A stretch of 9,508 nt of DNA, taken from contig CAIQJW010000297.1 in assembly GCA_903872255.1 (NCBI GenBank), positions 1 to 9,508 of the forward strand. Direction: 5' to 3'. A program made the position numbers and the translations under genes. Positions 1 through 4,697 of this stretch are shown here, in pieces. Below the pieces are notes generated by a model. The model was not told where the DNA came from, did not search any database, and was given only the letters and a program-made list of their open reading frames with translations. The stretch comes from an uncultured delta proteobacterium (GTDB lineage Bacteria > Desulfobacterota > Syntrophorhabdia > Syntrophorhabdales > Syntrophorhabdaceae). How positions within the stretch are numbered: position 1 is the first letter of the stretch; every line of letters starts with the position of its first letter.

Positions 1-616
1 CCGGCAGAAGAAAAAGGACATTCCCGTCGTTTTCAAGGTGCCCGCCGATAAGCGCAATATACCGCTCGAGACGCCGTTCTATGGAGTCTATTAGAATAGT
101 CTGTCCGGCATCGTTATCGGCCGCATTGCTAAGCGGAGGTTTAACCGCTGCGAATGTATTGTGTGTCAGATTATCGTAAAGAGTGAGAGAATCCTGTCTG
201 AAGAGCTCAATGAGCCGCGCCCTCCCCATTTTCCGGATCATTTTGGTCAACGGGAATTTGCCGCCATCAACCGAACCCGTATTGTCCCCGGCAGCGAGAT
301 AGCGTTCGATGTCGCGAACGGGCGGCAGGGCATATTTCATAACGAGGCCCTTAGGCGTAAGATAGGACGATGATGCCCAATCGGCAAGTGCCGCAAGCTC
401 ATCATCGACCAACGGGAAAAATTCAAGAAGCTCAATTATCGGTTTTAAGCCGGCGCTGTCGCCTTCACGCAGGTCCGTGATGATGCCGATGGCATCTCTT
501 TGATGGAAAGGGACGCGTACCCGCGACCATATCGAGATGTACGGAATAAATTCGCCGGGTACCGAGTAGGAAAAATACTTGCCGACAGGGATCGGCAGGG
601 CAATGTCGGCGATCAT
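1..616 (-). CDS. priA: PriA-type primosomal protein N', N-terminal part (runs off the window), helicase motif degenerate
   Basis: PriA recognises stalled forks and reloads the replicative helicase. I read 205 codons on the minus strand from the ATG at 616-614 with no stop before the window edge. Residues 1-50 match the PriA DNA-binding domain (ADIALPIPVGKYFSYSVPG, then RVRVPFHQRDAIGIITDL). Residues 70-99 match the conserved stretch after it (DDELAALADWASSSYLTPKG, then YALPP). At residues 173-205 the start of the helicase domain can be aligned: the flanking ILI, ERYIALI and VLFLLP fit the PriA pattern, but where GxTGSGKT is expected the protein reads DSIERRLE, so Walker A is absent. The start overlaps the murI stop (ATGA, 613-616). 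I see no Shine-Dalgarno sequence, so translation probably depends on coupling. The linker before the helicase domain also looks short. The family call is firm; loss of ATPase activity is inferred, because the other helicase motifs lie outside the window. Confidence 0.88.
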   Translation of the reverse strand, partial: MIADIALPIPVGKYFSYSVPGEFIPYISIWSRVRVPFHQRDAIGIITDLREGDSAGLKPIIELLEFFPLVDDELAALADWASSSYLTPKGLVMKYALPPVRDIERYLAAGDNTGSVDGGKFPLTKMIRKMGRARLIELFRQDSLTLYDNLTHNTFAAVKPPLSNAADNDAGQTILIDSIERRLERYIALIGGHLENDGNVLFLLP

Positions 617-1437
617 GAAGAAAACAGAAGGTCTTGATAATCGAGACTCTTCAGGGACTTTACATGTGCCAGGGTCTCACCTAAGATCCTGCCGCCGATC
701 TCATGAAAAGATTCCGGCGTGTCCGTCACAAAATACTCGCACTTACCCCGGCCCCTCTTATTAAAAAGGTTTTTTTCATTGAGGATCGTCCACGCCTCTT
801 TGGCCGTTTCCTTTCCGGAATGAACGATCTTGATGTCTTTTCCGAGTGTTTGCCTGATCACATCTTCAAGGACGGGATAGTGCGTGCATCCCATGACGAT
901 GACATCGATGCCCGACCCGCGAAGGTCGCCAAGGTATTTCTCGGCCGTAAGGCGTGCTATATCGTCATTTTCGAGCCCTTCCTCAACGATCGGCACAAAA
1001 AGAGGGCAGGCCCGGGAAAAGACCTCGATGCGCGGATCCAGTTTCCTGATCGACTTATCGTAGGCCATGCTCTTGACGGTGGTCCGTGTGGCGATGACAG
1101 CCACCTTGCAGCTCTTTGTGTTCCTGACCGCCTCTTTGGCGCCCGGAACTATGACACCGATAACAGGTATCGGCATTTTTCTCTGGAGTATCTGAAGCGC
1201 AAATGCAGACGATGTATTGCAGGCGATAATGAGGAGCTTGATGCCTTTTGTCAGAAGAAAGAGCGCGCTTTCGAGGGCATATTTTGTCACCATCTGGGGG
1301 GATTTATTCCCGTAGGGGACCCTCGCGGTATCCCCGAAATAGATAATGTGCTCGTGAGGGAGAAGCGCCTTGACCTCCTTGAGGACGGTCATGCCCCCGA
1401 CCCCCGAATCAAACATGCCTATGGCGAGCTTTTGCAT
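613..1437 (-). CDS. murI: Glutamate racemase
   Basis: Cytoplasmic, cofactor-independent racemase that converts L- to D-glutamate for the peptidoglycan stem peptide. The 274 residues match the family length. Visible signatures are FDSGVGGMTVL (9-19, with D10 and S11), YFGDTARVPYG (33-43), IACNTSSAFAL (71-81, carrying catalytic Cys73), a GVIVPGA segment (94-100), and VMGCTHYPVLE (181-191, carrying the second catalytic Cys184 and His186). All catalytic residues are present, so the enzyme should be active. The ATG start at 1437 places the first beta strand (KLAIGMFDSG) correctly. There is no clear Shine-Dalgarno sequence before it, and a promoter-like pair ends only 8 nt upstream, so a leaderless message is possible. 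The downstream PriA gene overlaps by 4 bp. The only realistic alternative is a related aspartate/glutamate racemase, which the exact MurI motifs make unlikely. Confidence 0.97.
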   Translation of the reverse strand: MQKLAIGMFDSGVGGMTVLKEVKALLPHEHIIYFGDTARVPYGNKSPQMVTKYALESALFLLTKGIKLLIIACNTSSAFALQILQRKMPIPVIGVIVPGAKEAVRNTKSCKVAVIATRTTVKSMAYDKSIRKLDPRIEVFSRACPLFVPIVEEGLENDDIARLTAEKYLGDLRGSGIDVIVMGCTHYPVLEDVIRQTLGKDIKIVHSGKETAKEAWTILNEKNLFNKRGRGKCEYFVTDTPESFHEIGGRILGETLAHVKSLKSLDYQDLLFSS

Positions 1438-1445
1438 GGGTACAG

Positions 1446-1473
1446 ATTAAGGAAAGAGGGCACCAAAAGTCAA
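1446..1473 (-). promoter_or_regulatory. Candidate sigma-70-like promoter for murI
   Basis: On the minus strand, TTGACT (1473-1468) is followed after 16 bp by CTTAAT (1451-1446). Each hexamer resembles the consensus, with five and four matches respectively. The -10 hexamer ends 8 nt before the murI ATG, so transcription would begin at or next to the start codon. That fits the absence of a Shine-Dalgarno sequence. This rests on two short motifs only. Confidence 0.35.
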
Positions 1474-1490
1474 GGGAAGAACGCCCTTGA
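1470..1490 (-). terminator. Short inverted repeat, weak terminator or operator candidate
   Basis: TCAAGGG (1470-1476) pairs with CCCTTGA (1484-1490) around a 7-nt loop. Read on the minus strand it is followed by CTTTT. It lies about 60 bp past the stop of the condensation-like gene, so it could weakly end that transcript. It also covers the -35 hexamer of the candidate murI promoter, so an operator role is equally possible. The U-tract is poor for an intrinsic terminator. Confidence 0.3.
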
Positions 1491-1550
1491 AGCCTCCGGT
1501 CAATACTCGTCGAATATTCTTTGCATCTCCGCCGGTTTCGATGTTCGTGT

Positions 1551-2843
1551 TTATTTTATTATTTTGTCGATGATGTGTATGAAAGTCTTGATAAATCTGT
1601 CGACCCAGGCCTCGTCGAGAAGGGGCGACGCATAGGCAAATGTGATCGACAGGCCTCCCTCAACAGGCATGGCTGAAATGAACATGAGCTGGTCCGCCGA
1701 TCTGCATCCTCTCGCGAACAGGACGTTCTCGATCGTAAACGGACTGTTCCGGATATGGCCGATCTCGTTCGCATACACAAGAGAAAACGAAAGGGGCAGT
1801 CCGGAGCTTAAGGCGGGATCTTCGATGATCTTTGAGGCGTCCTTCAGCCAATCCCCGGCGGGTGCCGAACCCAATAGCCCGGTTTCATAGTCCCGCGCAA
1901 ACTTCCAAAAGCTGGCACGATCGGCAATATTCTGCGATCGTACGCGTGCATCATATGAGAGGGAGCGTATTTCGTCTTCGCTTATCTCGCGGTCGCTGAG
2001 CTTCCGGATGCTGCAGGGGGTCTCGATTGCGAACGACGCACTGCCCTTCAACTGCTTCTGCATGGCCATAACGGTGACAGCCGCCAGGGTTCCCCGCATC
2101 GTGGCCTTTTCGGCAGAAGAAAGGTTCTTTAATTCATTAAGCCGTGCCGGTTTTATCATGTGGCTGCGTACGCGGGTATGCCGCTTGCTAACTTCAGCGG
2201 GCTCATGGCAGGGCATCCGGCCCAACTCCCGGCCCTCCTCCTTTTCAATGTTTTTTTCCGAAAAGAGGGATTCAGGGATGGATGCCGCGATCTCTTCGAA
2301 ATTCGGGCTTAAGGGTAAGAGGTCGATCTTAGCTGCCTTGCCCGACACTATATCTACACAGCCGGCTATCATTTCCCGGACAAGGTTGACCGTTGAGAAC
2401 GGGTCACTGATAGAGCGATGTGCGCAGACGATCAGATAGTGTTTATTGAACTTGACCTTGTCCGTTATGAGCAGTACCTTCCAGAGGCAGCGCGCTGTAT
2501 CGAAAGGCGAATCCATTTCGCGCTCGACGAATGTGCGGATATCGGTCTTGCCGAGCTCGAAAACGGAATGGATGGGTATCCTGTTGAAAGGGACGTCAAA
2601 TATGAAGTATGGCCCGTTGTCTTTTACAGAGACCCGGGCGCGAAGCAATGAATGCCTCTCCCAGAGCCGCCGGCATGATTGTTTAACGAGCTGAATATCG
2701 AGCGGCCCGGCCATGCGGGTTGAGATGCAGAGGATCGCAGACCCGCCTGAGAATGTATCGTGTATCCTCTCAAAGAATGCTTCGGCGGGTCCCAGCTTTT
2801 TTTCAGGGATTTTATAGACTTGCCTGTTATCTCCCGGGGCCAT
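1551..2843 (-). CDS. Condensation/acyltransferase-fold protein (CoA-dependent acyltransferase superfamily), active-site His replaced
   Basis: 430 residues, soluble, with no signal peptide or membrane segment. The pattern is that of the chloramphenicol-acetyltransferase-like superfamily, which includes NRPS condensation domains, PapA5 and wax-ester synthases. WERHSLLRARV (61-71) matches the early core motif, and PFDTARCLWKVLLI (113-126) matches the PFD...P-LR motif. IVCAHRSISDPFS (138-150) sits where HHxxxDG belongs. TPCSIRKLSD (275-284) and VYANEIGHI (356-364) match the later motifs, and a C-terminal segment near 397-428 has the usual strand-helix ending. At the active site the motif reads H142-R143-S-I-S-D147-P148, so the catalytic second His is Arg and the Gly is Pro. 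Transfer activity by the standard mechanism is therefore doubtful. It may be an enzyme with altered chemistry or a binding protein. The ATG at 2843 is the first upstream start, although the frame stays open beyond it. Superfamily fairly sure; function unknown. Confidence 0.72.
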   Translation of the reverse strand: MAPGDNRQVYKIPEKKLGPAEAFFERIHDTFSGGSAILCISTRMAGPLDIQLVKQSCRRLWERHSLLRARVSVKDNGPYFIFDVPFNRIPIHSVFELGKTDIRTFVEREMDSPFDTARCLWKVLLITDKVKFNKHYLIVCAHRSISDPFSTVNLVREMIAGCVDIVSGKAAKIDLLPLSPNFEEIAASIPESLFSEKNIEKEEGRELGRMPCHEPAEVSKRHTRVRSHMIKPARLNELKNLSSAEKATMRGTLAAVTVMAMQKQLKGSASFAIETPCSIRKLSDREISEDEIRSLSYDARVRSQNIADRASFWKFARDYETGLLGSAPAGDWLKDASKIIEDPALSSGLPLSFSLVYANEIGHIRNSPFTIENVLFARGCRSADQLMFISAMPVEGGLSITFAYASPLLDEAWVDRFIKTFIHIIDKIIK

Positions 2844-2850
2844 GCTTTCT

Positions 2851-2880
2851 ATTATGGAACGGTTGTCTGAATTTTTGCAA
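2851..2880 (-). promoter_or_regulatory. Candidate promoter for the condensation-like gene
   Basis: On the minus strand TTGCAA (2880-2875) is followed after 18 bp by CATAAT (2856-2851), a close match to the -10 consensus. Only 7 nt separate it from the ATG at 2843, so the transcript would have almost no leader, as for the murI promoter candidate. No good ribosome binding site is visible. Confidence 0.35.
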
Positions 2881-2923
2881 TGCTTTTCAAGAGTGGCTTG
2901 TTTTGGTCGGGCCGTGATTTCCG

Positions 2924-2937
2924 GTACACGTGTGTAC
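2924..2937. promoter_or_regulatory. 14-bp inverted repeat, candidate operator
   Basis: GTACAC-GT-GTGTAC is a perfect inverted repeat with 6-bp arms and a 2-bp centre. It lies in the divergent intergenic region, upstream of both flanking genes, where a dimeric regulator would be expected to bind. No regulator gene is in the window. Confidence 0.35.
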
Positions 2938-3045
2938 GCATCAAAGCCAGCACAGTTTGGTTTGCTTAAGCAGGCCCGGAATTATGTAACGCAACATTTG
3001 CAATTCAATAAAAAAGGATACACAATACTGCGAGGTATTGAGAAT

Positions 3046-4041
3046 ATGGTCGTCCCGGTCTTCCTTCCCCATTCGGGCTGCACCGAACGCTGCATCTATT
3101 GTCACCAGGGATATATTACCGATGCGGGCCACGCGGATATAAAAGCACGGGTCGATGCGGCTTTTGCCGGGCGTACCGCCCCCTGCGAGGTCGGTCTATT
3201 TGGCGGCAACATCTTCGGGATCGAGCCTGCGGTGCTCGAAATGATCTTCTCATTCTTTGAACCGTACCGGGACCTTATAAAAAACTTCCGCCTTTCGACG
3301 AAGCCGGTCCCCTTGCGGGATGAAACGATAGCACTCTTCAAGCAAAATAGAGTTGCGCTCGTCGAACTGGGCATACCGACATTTAACGATGCGATACTTT
3401 CATCTCTTAACAGGGCCCACAGAGGCGAAGACCTCTTTCGTGCATACGACAGGCTAAGGAAAGAAGGGTTTTCGCTCGGCCTGCAATTCATGGTCGGACT
3501 GCCCGGTGAACGCTCGGCAGATATCGACGAGATCGTCAGGAATATGGTAGCGTTGAAACCCGCCTATATCCGTATATATCCCCTTATCGTGCTGAAAAAT
3601 ACGCCACTGTATTCCCTTTACGAGTCAGGAAGATTCGTGCCGGCTGATTTCGATGATGTGCTCGACCGGGCCTGCCATATTTACGTGAACGCCGTAAGAA
3701 ACGGGATAGGGGTCGCAAATGTTGGCCTGACCGATAATGAGCTCGTCAGGGACATGGTGGCGGGCGGCTTCTACCATCCGGCGTACGGGTTTCTTGTCCA
3801 GTCACGGATATTTATGAACGCTGTCGAGGACCGGTTAAAGCAGTTTGAATGTCCGGCAGAGGTCACCGTCACCATTCATAAGAACGACGTCCCTCTGTTT
3901 ATCGGCCACAAAAAACAGAACCTCGCGAAATTGGCGGCGAAGGGCATCACGGCCCGTTGGGACCCGTCAGGCAGCGAACGAGGCAAATTCACGGTAATGA
4001 GCGGGGGAAAAGCGGTAAACGGAACGGCATCGATATCGTAA
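3046..4041 (+). CDS. Elp3-like radical SAM protein, no acetyltransferase domain
   Basis: 331 residues from the ATG at 3046, which is preceded by GAGGT about 9 nt away. The frame extends upstream to an ATG at 2842, but the family pattern begins here with MVVPVFLPHSGC. C12, C16 and C19 (CTERCIYC) form the CxxxCxxC site for the 4Fe-4S cluster that cleaves S-adenosylmethionine. GLFGGNIFGIE (50-60) corresponds to the FxGGSFTG segment of Elp3-like enzymes. VALVELGIPTFNDAILSSLN (103-122) and GLQFMVGLPGE (145-155) match the barrel strands of this family. AGGFYHPAYGFLV (239-251) matches its AGPFHPAFGELV signature. The tail IGHKKQNLAKL (286-296) resembles a KH-type loop and could contact RNA. True Elp3 adds a C-terminal acetyltransferase domain, which is missing here, so tRNA wobble acetylation by the Elp3 route is not supported. 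Substrate unknown. It is divergent from the condensation-like gene and convergent with the surface-sugar operon. Confidence 0.85.
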   Translation: MVVPVFLPHSGCTERCIYCHQGYITDAGHADIKARVDAAFAGRTAPCEVGLFGGNIFGIEPAVLEMIFSFFEPYRDLIKNFRLSTKPVPLRDETIALFKQNRVALVELGIPTFNDAILSSLNRAHRGEDLFRAYDRLRKEGFSLGLQFMVGLPGERSADIDEIVRNMVALKPAYIRIYPLIVLKNTPLYSLYESGRFVPADFDDVLDRACHIYVNAVRNGIGVANVGLTDNELVRDMVAGGFYHPAYGFLVQSRIFMNAVEDRLKQFECPAEVTVTIHKNDVPLFIGHKKQNLAKLAAKGITARWDPSGSERGKFTVMSGGKAVNGTASIS

Positions 4042-4076
4042 GTCCTGAGTCAAAAGTTATAAAGGCATAATGCACC

Positions 4077-4247
4077 GCCGCCATCCCCCTCAGCCGTCAC
4101 CCCTCCCAGCCGCCATCCCTCCCAGCCGCCATCCCCCTCAGCCGCCATCCCCCTCAGCCGCCATCCCTCCCAGCCGCCATCCCTCCCAGCCGTCATCCCT
4201 CCCAGCCGTCACCCCTCCCAGCCGTCATCCCTCCCAGCCGTCATCCC
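4077..4247. repeat. 16-bp tandem repeat array, ten full units plus a partial
   Basis: Ten units of exactly 16 bp start at 4077, 4093, 4109, 4125, 4141, 4157, 4173, 4189, 4205 and 4221. The consensus is GCCGYCAYCCCYYCYA. A partial unit at 4237-4247 runs into the left palindrome. Variation is limited to a few pyrimidine exchanges and one position that alternates between C- and T-containing forms. The unit length is not a multiple of three, so selection on a protein is unlikely. The minus strand carries GGGAGGG or GAGGGGG in every unit. Confidence 0.95.
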
Positions 4248-4416
4248 GGTTTACCGGGATCCAGCGTCTTTGTCTTTGTCTATGCTTTTTCTTTTACAAT
4301 GAATTTAACTTCTGGTTTCCGTATACGTCTTTTCGAGTCGGATGTCGCACCGTGGAATTGTAACTGGTTGATAATAAAAGCAAAGACACTGGATCCCGGT
4401 AAACCGGGATGACGGC
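4237..4416. repeat. REPIN- or MITE-like inverted repeat pair around an AT-rich core
   Basis: The left arm 4237-4272 and right arm 4381-4416 are inverted copies of 36 bp with a single mismatch. Each arm contains its own 18-bp palindrome with 8-bp stems: ATCCCGGT-TT-ACCGGGAT at 4243-4260 and ATCCCGGT-AA-ACCGGGAT at 4393-4410. The core of about 108 bp is richer in A and T than its surroundings and encodes nothing recognisable. Paired inverted palindromic repeats of this kind are known as REPIN or BIME units in other bacteria. A small MITE is the alternative. I see no clear target-site duplication. Confidence 0.75.
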
Positions 4417-4660
4417 GAGGGGGGAGTTGGCGACACAGTCCTTTCACCGTGCTTGACGGCGAGGTGGGGGAACTCGGTACGATCCCTTCGCAGAGACGGC
4501 GAGGGGGGAGTTGGCGACACAGCCCTTTCGCCGGGATGACGGCGGGTGGGGGGTCTCGTTTCCGGATGATGTCTCAGTATGGCGGCGGGCGGGGTGAATA
4601 CCCGCTTTCGGATGGTGTCCTGGGATAACGGGCAAGGGATTGCGACACAGTCTTGAAAGC
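4411..4660. repeat. Degenerate G-rich repeats of about 40-44 bp
   Basis: Units beginning GACGGCGAGG or a close variant start at 4411, 4455, 4495 and 4538, with a more diverged one near 4581. The first and third are the clearest: 4411-4449 and 4495-4533 agree at 37 of 39 positions, including a shared GTTGGCGACACAG. A shorter echo (GCGACACAGTC) recurs at 4642-4652. The outer edge of each unit, GGGATGACGGCG, is the same sequence that borders the inverted palindromes and, in reverse complement, the 16-bp units, so all three repeat classes appear related. Confidence 0.75.
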
Positions 4661-4697
4661 CGGAATACATTGCCTTTATTTTTACTGGCAAATAACT

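Larger units (their letters stand above)
1438..1550. other. Intergenic spacer between condensation-like gene and murI
   Basis: This 113-bp gap separates two genes read in the same direction. It holds a candidate promoter for murI and a short inverted repeat, both listed separately. No coding sequence is visible. Confidence 0.6.
2844..3045. promoter_or_regulatory. Divergent intergenic region
   Basis: About 200 bp separate the leftward condensation-like gene from the rightward radical SAM gene. It must carry promoters for both directions. A promoter candidate and a 14-bp inverted repeat are listed separately. A rightward frame is open from an ATG at 2842, but its residues show no family pattern until the methionine at 3046, so I treat this stretch as non-coding. 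Confidence 0.6.
4042..4697. other. Repeat-rich convergent intergenic island
   Basis: This stretch of about 650 bp lies between two gene ends that face each other. It consists largely of repeats, which are listed separately: a 16-bp tandem array, a pair of inverted palindromic repeats around an AT-rich core, and degenerate G-rich repeats. Open frames on both strands encode only Pro/Ser/Arg/His-rich low-complexity peptides that follow the DNA repeats, so I call no gene here. No canonical terminator is visible after either flanking gene, although the palindromes could serve that purpose. Confidence 0.85.

Noticed and set aside
703..1635. Long plus-strand open frame (310 codons) opposite murI
   Set aside because: It lies antisense to a gene with every MurI catalytic motif, its translation shows no family pattern, and it is a by-product of codon bias on the other strand.
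2998..3026. Rightward promoter TTGCAA-N17-CACAAT before the radical SAM gene
   Set aside because: Each hexamer matches the consensus at only four positions, and the implied transcript start would fall on the ribosome binding site.
2842..3045. N-terminal extension of the radical SAM gene from an ATG at 2842
   Set aside because: The ATG overlaps the start codon of the divergent gene, the 68 extra residues show no domain, and the family sequence plus a GAGGT site point to the ATG at 3046.
4077..4247. CRISPR array
   Set aside because: The 16-bp units are directly abutting with no spacers, and no cas genes are nearby.
4070..4363. Plus-strand frame encoding a Pro/Ser/His-rich peptide
   Set aside because: The amino-acid repeats simply follow the 16-bp DNA repeats, the unit is not a multiple of three, and the frame runs through the palindrome with no recognisable ending domain.
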